From: Microplitis mediator
Taxonomy: Eukaryota; Arthropoda; Insecta; Hymenoptera; Braconidae
Assembly (NCBI RefSeq): GCF_029852145.1
Contig: NC_079971.1
Location: 11,823,697-11,887,696 of the forward strand
Length of the DNA stretch: 64,000 bases
Direction of reading: 5' to 3'
Made by a program: the position numbers and the translations under genes. Positions 24,602-37,479 of the stretch are shown piece by piece; the stretch's first letter is position 1, and every line of letters starts with the position of its first letter. The notes under the pieces are model-generated. The model had not been told where the DNA came from. It searched no databases and was given only the letters and a program-made list of their open reading frames with translations.

Positions 24602-26312
24602 TCAATACTGGTCCGCTCGGCTGCACACCATCCCACCATCACAAGGAGGAAGGTCAGATCTGTAAATTTTTCGTAAGCGATTGAATTCTTCGATTGCTAA
24701 AAGATTAGCTTTAACTGAATAAGGATCGAAATTGATCAAATGTAGTCCATCAAGTTCTGTAACCCAAGAAAGAGCTACATATATTTGACCAACATCAAAA
24801 ATACTGTTGCCTGCTTCAATAATAGCATTTTTGAGGCTTAAACCTTGACTCTTATGGACAGTAACTGCATAACTTAAACACAATGGAAACTGTTCTCTTA
24901 TGACAAAAGCTCTTTCCAGTAATTGAAATTCAACTTTTGCCCTCTCAATCGTATATACTTTACCTGAACCGAAATCTACATTAACACCTTGTATCTTACT
25001 GCCATCTATGGGTTTTGAGATTGATGTAACTGTACCAATGGCACCATTAACTAGACCAAGCGTGACATCAATATTTCATCGAAGCATAACTTTTGCACCA
25101 ATTTTAATTACAATTGTTCCAGAAAGTCCTGCTGATCGACTAGCATCTTCTTTTATTTTACTCAAAGTGTCGCATACTTTCCTTTTTAATGATTTAGGAC
25201 AATCGATATAATCATTAGCCTTAAGTATAATTTCTTCAGAAGAAATTTTATTCGGCATTACCGAATTTATTAAATCACACTGTTTACAAGTGGGTACCAA
25301 GCAAACTGTATCTAACGGTAATTTTTTAATATAATTACATACTTCTTGCGATCTATCGTGGTACGACAATGAAGAATCAATTGTAATTTTTCTTTGTTCC
25401 AATAATTTGATATCGTCAACTGTCATTGAGCCAACTCGCACTCTAGAGAGTAATTTGCCGTAAATTTTATCAGTTTTTTGTCGCATATTGATGGTTAGTT
25501 CTTCATAGCTGAATAACTCACTCCACAAATTCACAGATGTTAATGACCCAATATATTTTTGCGCATCTGCTGACGATAGCGTCATATAACTTGGTTTTTC
25601 ATGAACAGGAGGAAGTTGGAGTAAGTCTCCGAAAACAACCACGTGTCATACTCCAAACCAGTCATCAACATTAAAAATTTCTATTAATCGCAAATTTATG
25701 TATTTTAAAGTTATATTAGAAATCATTGATATATCATCAATGATAAATAATGTAACGTTTTTTAATTGATCACGTAATACTTTTAGTGCATTGTCTGATA
25801 GTTGTTTATAAGACGGTGTAAAACCGTGTTTAACTGGCAATTGAAATACTCGATGTACAGTAAGGCCATTGATATTAAAAGCTGCAATACTAGTTGGAGC
25901 AGTTACAACGGTATCTTGATTTATTTTTCTTTCATCCAACGTTTAATTACATTGATCAGAAAACTTTTTCCGGTACCTCCTTCTCCACTAACATACAATC
26001 TAATGTTTGCATGGTTAGACATTATTTCATTTTTAATTTTTTGAAAAACTTTAGTCTGATCAGCGTTCATATTATTGATCGTATCGGTTAAGGTATAGTT
26101 ATTATTTTGTTTTTTTGCTGCATCATCTAATTCTGTAGCTATTAAATTCATTTCAGCATCATAACAATCTGCTGATTTACTTTTCAAATCTTCATCATCA
26201 TTGTCATCCTTACATTTATTTTCAATTATGTTTTTTATATAATCTAAACCTTTTTGAAAATCTTCAGTATATTCATGATAATCTTTAGCTTGTTCGAGTA
26301 TATGTTGCTGAT
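24602..26312 (-). pseudogene. Helitron PIF1-family helicase domain, broken
   Basis: Motifs appear in order: Walker A VSGEGGTGKSFL (about 25960-25990), Walker B LFIIDDISMIS (about 25725-25755), motif III VVVFGDLLQLPPV (about 25605-25642), a late SYAVTVHKSQGLS (motif V) and IYVALSWV (motif VI). Breaks are a frameshift after RWMKEK near 25925, a TGA after WFGV near 25643, and a TGA after VMLR near 25073. The domain unwinds DNA during rolling-circle transposition. The family is certain from the motif series; at least three lesions make it inactive. Confidence 0.88.
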
Positions 26313-27749
26313 ATCTATGTTACGACCCAGCCTGCTTATCAGATGGCTCTGCCAATTTTTAAATCTTAAATAATAAGAAACCGACCTGAGACCCACTAAA
26401 TCGATATATTTGAATAATAGAATTATTAATAATAATATATTTTTTTTTAAACGTATATTAATAAGTATATATTTTAAAATAGTCTGATAGATAAGATATT
26501 GTAACAATCGGTACACCTGAGTCACCACTCAATCGAACCTTAAGTTCAAAAATTTTCATTTTTATTATTATATAAAATTAATCTGCAGAATTCGGAGCAC
26601 ACTCACCAGAATACGATAGTGCATGGGGATACGTACATGCGTAATGTGCATGTGTTTTTATTGTATATATGTGTGTATGTGTATGTATGCTGTCCATATA
26701 TGGGTACTGACATATTTTGGGTTTGCTCTGAATTCCCACAGACAAGTGTGCAAGTATGAACGGTCAAGTTACAAGATTAATAGAGACAAGCAACTAGAAA
26801 ATAGTACGCACAGCTGCACCGCTATGGCCGGTTCCTTACGAAGAACCTGCTGATTCAATGTTTTCCAGATGTCCAACGCAAGGATTTCTCTGGGTCTTTC
26901 GTGACCGCGAGTCCCTCGTCATCGTAAAAGTCTTAATAAATATGTCAAAGCATTTCCTTGTTTTAGCTCGACTCAAATTTTTACGACTTTTCCAGTTAAA
27001 ACATTTGTTACCAATAGGTCCCGCTGTTCAGCGGATCCTTACTATTTCTTTTCTAACGTACAAATCTCTCTCGAATTTTATTTTATTTTTAATTTTTAAT
27101 TGCATTTCTCAGAACCGTCTCAAATATTGGTAGTAAATGTCACCATATATTTGTCAGAGAGACGTTGTCTTTAAAAAATTTACATAGTCCCCCGCGAACC
27201 TCTCTGTTCCCTTTTTCTATCACCCAATTTTTTCCTCTCGATTTTGTTTTTCTTAATTATATTTTTCTAGAGTACAAAAATATGTTGACCATAAAAGTCA
27301 TCATATATTTGTCAAAGAGACGTCGTTTATAAATCCCACGGTTCCCCGCAGATCCTCACTTCCCCCTTTACCACCATAGAAGAACTTTTCTCTTAAATTT
27401 TAAATTATATTTCTCAGTAAACGTCATCATATATTTTACAAAAGATATTTTCGAGCAGCCCACCGCGGACTCATTTTTCTATTTCACATCCTGTTTACTA
27501 CAAAATACCAAGAACTCCCGCAATAAATATGTCATTCTCAGCTGCCCAAAAATCAAACCCTTATATATAATTTTTCCTCCTTGTCTTTAACCCATTCTCT
27601 GTTTCATCTTCCGCCCCACTTCTCTTTCAAACCTTTCATATATAAACCCAGGAAAAATAATCAAATTCAGTCATTACCGCCGCAACTAAAACCCTTGTCG
27701 GATCTATCCGCGAGTAAGACTCACTGAGTCGACTTCAAAATTCGCTCTC

Positions 27750-27990
27750 GTGACGCTCTACGCCTAGGCAATCAGAGGTTCTAGACCGATAATCGAGTTT
27801 CAATTCTTTTATTTTGAATTTTAATTCCGCGACTTGAAATTTTATTTTTAAAAACCTTTCCTCGTGAGGTCCTACGCCTAGGCATCTGGACTCCTAGGTT
27901 GGATACCTAAAGTAAAATCATTTGAGATGCAATAAAATTAACTAAACTCCTTCACGTGACGTGCACCGCCTAGGCAACCGGAGTCCTTGT
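27750..27990. repeat. Three spaced copies of a cctaggca-type word in the insertion
   Basis: The words ctctacgcctaggcaatc, tcctacgcctaggcatct and gtgcaccgcctaggcaac occur about 100-115 bp apart near 27754, 27870 and 27963. Each lies next to a short gactc/gagtc-like pairing word. They could be regulatory repeats of the LTR. Confidence 0.45.
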
Positions 27991-28075
27991 TCGGGAATAG
28001 TTAATCCCTTTAATAAAACCCTTAAAAGAGAATATATATATTTATATATATCATCATAAATTCACTCGAAAGCAA

Positions 28076-31000
28076 TAGTCTAGTCAACAAGTTCAAAAAG
28101 ACGAAAAATAGAGATAAAGCTCTTAAAAATATGAGCAATAGCTCATTCGATTCGGAATGACGTCTAGAAATATGTGTCCCGAGGATTTATTAGCACATAC
28201 AAAATTGCGATTGTTATTAACAAATTAAGACCAAAAAAAAATGGCATTTAGTTTTTCGTTAATATTTAAAAAAACTATTAAAATTTTTGAAATTTGGAAA
28301 GAAGATCCTAAAAGAGGAAGAAATTTGCAATAAAAAAGTTCCGACTCCCTAAACTCTACCTCTATTATTTATAATTTTAATTAAACGCTGGAAATAGGGC
28401 TCCGTGCGGCCGTTACGGCTCGGGCGCACTGCCGCTAAAGAGAAAGTACCACATAAAATAATTTTGTTACAGTAACAAATATTAATTTAAAAATTTTAAT
28501 AAATTATGGTATCATCTAGACACTTGAAAGAATAAATCCCCGTTGGAAAAAAGTTATTAAGTCAATTTTTCAGAAAGTTATACTTTTGTTAACTAACTAA
28601 TTTTTTTTCAATCTCCGTTTTCATAAATGACAATGTAAACGATTAAATAATACATCTATAAATTTTTGGCTTCGTGGAGCCCTTCTTATATATATACTTA
28701 ACAAGATCACGCCATAAAAATTTATTAAAGTTTATCATCTTGTTTACAATAATTTTTCAAAGTTAACGAAAAATGAAAAATCCAAGAAATGTTGTTAAAA
28801 AATTTTTTTTTGACAAATGTTATAATATTGCTATTTTTGCATTTAACAACAGCATTAAATTACGTTCGAAAGAAATTTTTTACATCATTTGTTAAGATAT
28901 TTTTTGTAAACAAATAGACAAGTTTAATATTTTAAAAAAATTTTTTTTCACCATTTCATTGTCTTGGTAAAATAATGATTTTTAAAACAAAAATTTTTTC
29001 TTAAAAAACTTTTGCTATTGTTTATAATCGTTTTCTTCACATTTCGATCGTTTAAATAATTAGTTAAGAAATTATTTTTTCTTTAAAAATCATAATTGGT
29101 ATTTCTTCATAGGTTAACAAAAAAAAAGTTTTTTTATAAATAATTTCATCGCTTGTTAACTTAACAATTTGTTATAAACAAATTTTACAAACTGTTATAT
29201 ATTCTTTTTCTAGAGCGAAAAATAAACAACAAAAACAGACATGTGTATGAAAGTAATAAAAAATTTTTTTTTCTATTTTTTAAAACACTTTTACATATTA
29301 CATGAGACTGAAGTTGAATCGGCCTCTCAATTTGTCAACTGACAAATTGATATAACTTATAAACTATTAGAGATACGATAATGAACATTCAAGAAGTTCT
29401 TATAAAGGTTTTTTAAATAACCAATAGAAGTACATCAAATTCGAAGCTATAATAACTTAATATGTTGTATAGAAATTAAAATTATTGGTAAGTGATGCAA
29501 TAAAGAAACAAAAAATTATATATAAAAGAAAACAAGTTAGATAAATATTGATAAAACACGTATATAATTTAAACTATATGATATATAGATATGATGCAAA
29601 GGTCGATTGGTAGATATTTCATCACTCAATAAAATTGTTCCGAGGTTCATAGCTATTATTTAATTATTTAACAAGTTATGTCATAAAAGAAACGAAAAAG
29701 TCGAAAAAATCTCACATTTTTATAAACGAATGCATATAATAGCTGATAAACAAAAGTTACAAACTTGGTCATTCGCTTATTTAAAAGATTAATTAAACCT
29801 TTATAAGAACTTTTTGAATGTTCATTATCGTATCTCTAATAGTTTATAAGTTATATCAATTTGTTAGTTGACAAATTGAGAGGCCGATTCAACTTTGGTC
29901 TCATGTAATATGTAAAAGTATTTAAAACAATAGTAATAAAATTTTTTTATGACTTTCATATATATGTCTGGTTCTGTTGTTTTTTTTCGCTCTAGAAAAA
30001 GAATATATAACAGTTTGTAAAATTTGTTTATAACAAATTGTTAAGTTAACAAGCGATGAAATTATTTATAAAAAAAATTTTTTTTTTGTTAACCTATGAA
30101 GAAATACCAATTATGATTTTTTCAGAAAAAATAATTTCTTAACTAATTATTTAAACAATCGATATGTAAAGAAAACGATTATAAACAATAACAAAAGTTT
30201 TTTAAGAAAAAAATTTTGTTTTAAAAATCATTATTTTACCAAGACAATGAAATGGTCAAAAAAAATTTTTTTTAAATATTAAACTTGTCTATTTGTTTAC
30301 AAAAAATATCTTAACAAATGATGTAAAAAATTTCTTTCGAACGTAATTTAATGCTGTTGTTAAATGCAAAAATAGCAATATTATAACATTTGTCAAAAAA
30401 AAATTTTTTAACAACATTTCTTGGATTTTTAATTTTTCGTTAACTTTGAAAAATTATTGTAAACAAGATGATATACTTTAATAAATTTTTATGGCGTAAT
30501 CTTGTTAAGTATATATATAAGAAGGGCTCCACGAAGCCAAAAATTTATAGATGTATTATTTAAGCGTTTACATTGTCATTTATGAAAACGGAGATTGAAA
30601 AAAAATTAGTTAGTTAACAAAAGTATAACTTTCTGAAAAATTGACTTAATAACTTTTTTCCAACGGGGATTTATTCTTTCAAGTGTCTAGATGATACCAT
30701 AATTTATTAAAATTTTTAAATTAATATTTGTTACTGTAACAAAATTATTTTATGTGGTACTTTCTCTTTAGCGGCAGTGCGCCCGAGCCGTAACGGCCGC
30801 ACGGAGCCCTATTTCCAGCGTTTAATTAAAATTATAAATAATAGAGGTAGAGTTTAGGGAGTCGGAACTTTTTTATTGCAAATTTCTTCCTCTTTTAGGA
30901 TCTTCTTTCCAAATTTCAAAAATTTTAATAGTTTTTGAAATATTAACGAAAAACTAAATGCCATTTTTTTTTGTCTTAATTTGTTAATAACAATCGCAAT

Positions 31001-31128
31001 TTTGTATGTGCTAATAAATCCTCGAGATACATATTTCTAGACGTCATTCCGAATCGAATGAGCTATTGCTCATATTTTTAAGAGCTTTATCTCTATTTTT
31101 TGTCTTTTTGAACTTGTTGACTAGACTA
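28076..31128. repeat. 3.05-kb near-perfect palindrome (foldback element)
   Basis: The left arm starts TAGTCTAGTCAACAAGTTC at 28076; its reverse complement ends at 31128. The arms pair almost base for base to about 29425 and 29785, giving arms of about 1.34 kb and a loop of about 360 bp. Each arm contains a GC-rich island (ccgtgcggccgttacggctc near 28402, mirrored near 30790). Flanks are ..agcaa and caaag.., compatible with a CAA duplication or with TA if the end is set one step inward. No transposase frame; the few mismatches indicate a young element or gene conversion between arms. Confidence 0.9.
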
Positions 31129-32433
31129 CAAAGCCGGCCTTTCGGTGCAGCGTGCAGTGCGTTCGTAAGAAAAAATTCAACCTGTGAATCTCAATTAAAT
31201 ACTTTCATAAAATATTGTAAAACTCCTGTGTCCCCAAATTCAAACTGGTGAATTTGGAGTGAATGTGTGTGCAGGTATATCAACCCATTGGGTTAAGTTC
31301 ACTATCATAATATTTTTGTAAAATTTAACCTGTCAATATACTACACATGTTCTTTTATATACATCCTTCTTTTCATTCACTGTCCTTTTTCTACAGCATT
31401 CAAGTGCTAGTAAATTTAGTCATAGTAAACCTAAAGTAAGACGGAGAGAACACGGTTTTTTCGAGGGCCCATATTCACCGACCCAATATCTCTCTCGCTC
31501 AGAAATCCCGGACCTACCCTAACGCCATGCAGGTCACTGAACGGGACGGTCTATCGTACATCCGCTCGGTACGAATAGACAAATAAGTTATAAAACGATA
31601 AGAAATTAAAACATTCTTACATAAGCCACGTGACGCTAATTCCTTGGTTGGATGACAGAATAAAAATAATTTCATATTATAACTTATAAATTAATGATCG
31701 GTGCCCAATCACTCATAAGTTCTCACAATAACCACGTGACGGTTCAATCGAACTCTTTGGTTGAGTTATAGAACGGGGTAATTCGGTATTCCGATATTAA
31801 ATAGTAAATAAAATAACCCTTTCGCCCGTCACCTTCACTCACTCCGACCGTGACAATATTAGTAATGTATTAGAATATTTATTCATCACCGACGATTTCT
31901 CTAAAAGAATGTTAATAAATAAAAATAGATAAGAATAATTGTACGACAAATAATGATCGTCAAAAGAATAAAAAAGTGAAATTAGTTTTTCCACGGAAAA
32001 GTGAAAACGTTGAAAAATATCGTCCGACTGCTGACGCAACAGCATCCGCGTCAAACGACGATAACGAAACTCCTTCTTTTTGGGAATAAGGCCCTAATAC
32101 CTTATCCCACTTTTCTCTAGGGTGTTGTCTCGCGTAAAGATATAAAAAGCCGATGCCAAATGCATCACCCTCACACTCGTACTCTTACATACTCTCAGAT
32201 CATCCAGAAATTATAGTAGTGCGGTGTAAAACACGCAAGTAAACTCCTGGTATAATTAAATTATATTATTCTTTTGACTCGAAGTTATTTATCAATAGTA
32301 ATTGTAAAACTCAAGTGTATTTTCAACTTAGTTCTTCGACTATTCTATTTTATTTGAATAAATCAAACATATTTATTCTCTAATAAACGACCAAGTTATT
32401 CCGAGCTTTCGAGAACTACCCATGTATCCGAAG

Positions 32434-34250
32434 ATCTACAGTCACATCCAATTCAAATAATTCGCGCCGGCATATCACAAGCTGACACGACTCCAGGACG
32501 TTACATCTAAATGATTCAGCGTAAGTTTCAAATCCATTTTTCAAATCTTCTGTGTCACGCCATGGTTGAAATAATATCAACAACGCATAAAAATGATTTT
32601 CTGGTTGATTAGCAACATTATATCTGTAATGATTGATTGAATAACCTCGCGTCCTTCGTTTTAAATATAATGATGGACCTATTTCGTAATATTCAGTAAT
32701 ATTATTTTTCGGCTCAGTTTTAGTCGTGTCGTACAATCTAGAAAAATCATATAAACATACACTTTCTAGCTCTTTAGGGCGATTAGGATAATAATTATCT
32801 ATCCACGGAGGACAAAATATATCAGTAAATTTAGGATTATTTTTTTTTTAATGTTCAATTTCATCTTTTGTCTCTAATTTTCTGTTTCTTATCATTCGAA
32901 CATCCAACAATCTGATAACTGTGTCTGAATCTGTTGCATGCAAAGAAATACCCAGCAAGGTGTCAGCAGCTTCTAGAGCTCCAATTTCTCGGTGATTTAA
33001 ACTTCGAAATCCTATCCTCCATATAAGCTGAGGTAGAGTTCTAGTTGACTTATTTTCGTCTACTGTTTTCAATTTAGTTGAAACAATTTCGTCGATTGTT
33101 TCTGATGTCTTAGCAGTTTCTGTTTTTGTAGCATATTTTGCCACGTCATGTGTCAGCATTGTCGATTTTTCTCCAATAAATTGAATATCTATGTTTCCTT
33201 TCCATACACATAAAATTGAAGGGTTATAATTGTTAATGTTAGCTTCAATATCAGTACGAGGAAGATCATAAAGCCGACTTTTGTTTCTTAAATTTCTACG
33301 CCCAGCAACTGAAGTAGCAACGTCACGAAGTACAAAATGTTTGGTAGTAGGTCGTGGAAATCCAAATCGACAAGATTTAATAACTCTATCAGATTTTGGT
33401 TTTTCCGTTCGTACGCAATAACTATTGTGATGATGTTGTTGATGTGTAGTCACACGTCTGTGCAGTGTTGGTGAAGTTCTTATGTTAGGTAACTTACAAG
33501 TTACATATTTCATTATAAATTCAGCAACTTCTTCATTTGTATTTAAACCAATAATTGGGGCACCTTCCACCCAAAGTATAAGATGAAAATGCTTAATTCC
33601 TCTACATTGATATTCCCGTCACCAAAATGAATGACTTATTTTACCAAGATGTTGACTATCTGACAGAATACAGTCAAGAACAGCTTGAAATTTATTGTCA
33701 ATGAACCTTGATACTGATACTGGATCTGCTGCAATCACTGCGCTAGCAGATACCTTGTCGAAACGTGGTGCATTTACTTCTTTTACATATTCTATTAAAT
33801 TATTTTTAGGTTTACTCCAAAATTGTTCTGAATTTCGAAGTCGAGCAAAAAGAGTTGTTAAACTTGCTTCAAGTTGACCACTTTTCAAATAACTTCCAGC
33901 TGTACATTGTCACGAGGGTTCGTTATATTCAATGTATGAAAAATACCTTGACCGAGTTCCCGAATATTAGAATCGTTCAATAAATAAAAGAAATATTGTT
34001 GATTTAAACGAAAACAAGAATTGGCTGACATGAATCTTGCTTTAATGTATTCAAAAGCAGTTAGAAGTACTTTTCTGTCTTCATATTGACCATTTTTACC
34101 ATGAGGATATAAATTTGGAAAACATTGCAAATCGAGTGTTTTCATTCGGTTATTCAATGATTTATCATTAACCTTCAACATTTGATACATATTCGTTAAG
34201 AAGTCGTTAATTCTTTTATCATGAAGAGGGTATATTAGTCTAGTCAGCAT
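32434..34250 (-). pseudogene. Helitron Rep (HUH endonuclease) domain, broken
   Basis: Ordered pieces: 33885-34250 (LDLQCFPNLYPHGKNGQ, the usual Helitron FPxLFPxG region); 33619-33888 with AADPVSVSRFI; then across a TGA near 33616 the HUH motif CRGIKHFHLILWVEG; and 32848-33570. The catalytic-tyrosine region reads HDVAKYATK: only the second Tyr of the usual YxxKY pair remains, Asp standing at the first. A break in an A-run near 32848 leads into YYPNRPKELESV and the PWRDTEDLKNGFETY block typical of the Rep-helicase linker. The upstream zinc finger is absent, cut off by the element at 34262. Rep nicks and joins DNA strands; this copy has at least three lesions. Confidence 0.85.
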
Positions 34251-35687
34251 GTGCCTTTTGGGTCAGAGTTTTTTATTCGCCTCGGAAAATTATGATCGAG
34301 GTGTCATTCGATTCGTCATCGCATCTAGAAACTTTTTTAAAAATTTGAAGTGGGGCGCGAAAAAATTACAAAAATTATAAACAAATTAGTTAAAAAAAGG
34401 GGTTTGGTTTTTTGCGAATATCTCAAAAAGTATTCAAAATTTTTGAAATTTGAAAAAAGATGAAGAAATATCCTAAAAAAAAGTCCTGCCTTCCCGAACT
34501 CTAGGACCAATATTTATAATTTTTATAGAGTGTTGAAAATACGGCCGAAAACGGAAACTCTCGCTTGCGTAAGCTCCGCCCACTTCGGACCTTTAATGAA
34601 AAAATATTATTTAAACTAATTAAATATGAAAATTGAGAAATGAAAAAATTCAGGCACCTACAGAATAGATAAATGAACAATAATCCGGCGATCAAAAATT
34701 TTTATCACGATTTTTCAATTAGTTATCCATTAATTAATTAACAATTTTTTGTAGTATGAACATCAACATTAAAAGTGAAATAATTGTTAAACTATTAATC
34801 TGGAATTTTTTTCCATTCATGGAGCTATTTTCCAAAGGCTATAGAATAGATTCCCGTTGGAAAAATTAAAAAAATGTTAATTTTCACTTTGATATTAACA
34901 ATTTACTGAAGTAAAAAATTATCAACCTCGATTAAACATTGAAAAAAATATTTTTTTTATAATTTTGCTATTGGTCCGTTTTCTTTTGATCATAAGCCAC
35001 TTAAAAATTATTTTTAATAATTTTTATCCCGTATTCTTTAAAAAATTGTTATAAACAAATGCGTTGTTTATAAGATAATCAAAAATTTTTTTTTCATAAC
35101 ATAATCTTTGATAGAAATTACGATTAAAAAAAAAAAACCGTTTCTTAAAAAAATTTTTTTATTACTTAAAAACGCATTTGTTAATTAACTAATTTTTCTA
35201 CCACTTGTTATGGAAATTAAGGAACCATTTTTTTATAAATCATATTTCATCTTGCTCTTTGATGTCTGAAAAAAATTTTTTTTTTATTCAAATTTACATT
35301 GTTTATACAATAAACAATTTGTTATAAAGAATTGAATTTTTAATTTATATTTTTTTACTCTAAAAAATAAAACAATAACAGCCCAATATCAACTTTTGAA
35401 AAAAAATTGATTTTCTAATTTTTTATTTAATTTGTAGTTCTGTTGTATATTCAAACCTACCTTTCGCGCCTGCTTTTCGTTGTTAATTATTAATATTACT
35501 TATAAACTATTGCAGATACAACAAATTCATCAAGACTTTTTTTTTCTAAATTAGCGACTCAACAAATTTAAAACTAAAATAAAGCTCTAACTTAATTATT
35601 TATATAATTTTTTTGCAATTATTTATAAAAATTTAAGAAAAAAATTTTTTTTTGGTTTTAAAATCAAAATATCTCATTAATTATAAC

Positions 35688-37200
35688 AGATACGAGCAAG
35701 ATCACGTCAAGTAGACCCCCCATTTTCCACTTGGTCATAAAAATTAAGTCTATGTATTTTTTTCGTATGTAGTCACTATGAAAAATTAATCCCTCAAACG
35801 ATTTTTCAAAATTTTCATTTTAACAAAAATTTTTTTTACAATGAAAATTTTGAGTACTTTTAATTAAACAATAGATTCCAAAACAACCGTTAAAGATAGA
35901 TTAATAAAATTTCCAGGATTTATTGTCGAATATCTATATTTTATAAAAATATTAATAGCATAAAATTATTTGTTCATTATCCCATTGTTAATTAACTTTT
36001 AAGTAAACAAATGGAAATTTCATTGACTTCTCCCTCAAAAAATGAAACTTTTTTTCATGGGTTACATGCGTTTATTATTAAAGTTTAAGATCCCAAAAGA
36101 AAATTTGAGTGCTCGTGATTAGTTTAAACAATATGAATTTATTTATCACCGCGCGCCGATCGCTGAGCGTTCTCAATACAGTGCTTGGCCGAGCGTCTCA
36201 AGCTCTACTGCAGCTTTGGTAAGTCATAATTGAAAGTAACATTTAAAAATATTATTGCTAAACAAATTTTATTTTTTTTAAACAATATCATGATTAATAC
36301 AATAAAATAATTTTTTATTATTAAACTGAAACAGGGAAAACTAACTGATAATTAGATTTATTATTAATAAATAATAATTTAGAAATTATTATTGAGTGAT
36401 TATTAACACATTAATTATTTATTAAATATAATCAGGCAAAAATAAGTAATACCTAAACTTGATTATTAATTAATGATAATTTATAAATTATTATCAAGTA
36501 ATTATTGATACATTAATTATTTATTAAACAATAATCAGGGAAAACTGACATATAACTAAACTTAATTATTAATCAATAATAACTTAGAAATTATTATTAT
36601 CTAATTAACAATAAATTAATTATTTATTAACCAATAATCAGGGAAATCTATCTAATAATTGAACTTAATTTGAAAGCTGCAGTAGAGCTTGAGACGCTCG
36701 GCCAAGCACTGTATTGAGAACGCTCAGCGACCGGCGCGCGGTGATAAATAAATTCATATTGTTTAAACTAATCACGAGCACTCAAATTTTCTTTTGGGAT
36801 CTTAAACTTTAATAATAAACGCATGTAACCCATGAAAAAAAGTTTCATTTTTTGAGGGAGAAGTCAATGAAATTTCCATTTTTTTACTTAAAAGTTAATT
36901 AACAATGGGATAATAAACAAATAATTTTATGCTATTAATATTTTTATAAAATATAGATATTCGACAATAAATCCTGGAAATTTTATTAATTTATCTTTAA
37001 CGGTTGTTTTGGAATCTATTTTTTAATTAAAAGTACTCAAAATTTTCATTGTAAAAAAAATTGTGGTTAAAATGAAAATTTTGAAAAATCGTTTGAGGGA
37101 TTAATTTTTCATCGTGACTACATACGAAAAAAATACATAGACTTAATTTTCATGACCAAGTGGAAAATGGGGGGTCCACTTGACGTGATATTGCTCATAC
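35688..37200. repeat. 1.5-kb palindrome with about 535-bp arms
   Basis: The left arm begins about gcaagatcacgtcaagtag, and the right arm ends ccacttgacgtgatattgc. Inner arm ends are cttgagacgctcggccaagc and its mirror near 36190 and 36675-36705. Arms are nearly identical. The 440-bp loop holds a tandem repeat. Confidence 0.85.
36325..36665. repeat. Tandem repeat in palindrome loop, three to four units of about 105 bp
   Basis: Units are marked by aatcaggcaaaa (36432), aatcagggaaaac (36534) and aatcagggaaatc (36646), each preceded by ttaattatttatta. A weaker first unit starts near 36332. AT-rich, non-coding. Confidence 0.65.
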
Positions 37201-37479
37201 GATAAAAGTTATTTATAACTTTTTCATTCGGTATTTTTTGATGAACAAATTGAGCTTCTAGCTGACACTGTAACTGTATAATCTTAAAAAATATGAATAA
37301 ATGTGATTGAATAAAAAAAAATTTTTTTATATTTATTAGTTATATTTTTATAAGAGCTAAAAATAAGTACGATATAATTGAAGATTCATTTATTTTATTG
37401 AATTATATAACATTTTACACTGTTGAATATCAAATTGGTTTATTTTTTAGTCATTTTTGGATTTTTTTTTTGAACGTTT

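Larger units (their letters stand above)
26318..32433 (+). mobile_element. LTR-like insertion in the Helitron, ATCTA duplication
   Basis: Begins TGTTACGACCCAGCC right after ATCTA (26313-26317). It ends ...gtatccgaag before ATCTA (32434-32438). The right part (32100-32430) looks like an LTR promoter and R region, with a TATA-like tataaaaagcc near 32140 and several aataaa words. Without the nested palindrome (28076-31128) it is about 3.06 kb and has no pol frame, so it may be one very long LTR or two partial ones. The end does not finish in CA, which weakens the LTR call; the target duplication is firm. Confidence 0.55.
24602..34250 (-). mobile_element. Helitron (Rep-helicase rolling-circle transposon), split by insertion
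   Basis: The HUH Rep half (32434-34250) and the PIF1-type helicase half (24602-26312) lie in the same orientation and proper order. The 6116 bp between them is bounded by ATCTA at 26313-26317 and 32434-32438. Joining across one ATCTA brings VTVD next to RYQQHILEQ in one reading, so this was one gene. Terminal TC and CTRR-hairpin ends were not found. Confidence 0.8.
34262..37470. repeat. Diverged relative of the 28-31 kb hairpin element, with nested palindrome
   Basis: 34300-34580 lines up with 28140-28420: cattcgattcg, tctagaaa, ttttgaaatttg, the actccc/ttcccgaactcta block and a tatttataattttaat block occur in the same order, with much divergence. The first 1.4 kb shows the same poly-T/A-rich texture. 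No matching right arm is obvious outside the nested palindrome, so one arm may be lost. It cuts the Helitron Rep at 34250. Confidence 0.5.

Noticed and set aside
36325..36665. CRISPR-like repeat array
   Set aside because: Units are AT-rich, contiguous and diverged in a palindrome loop of a eukaryotic genome; no cas-like gene.
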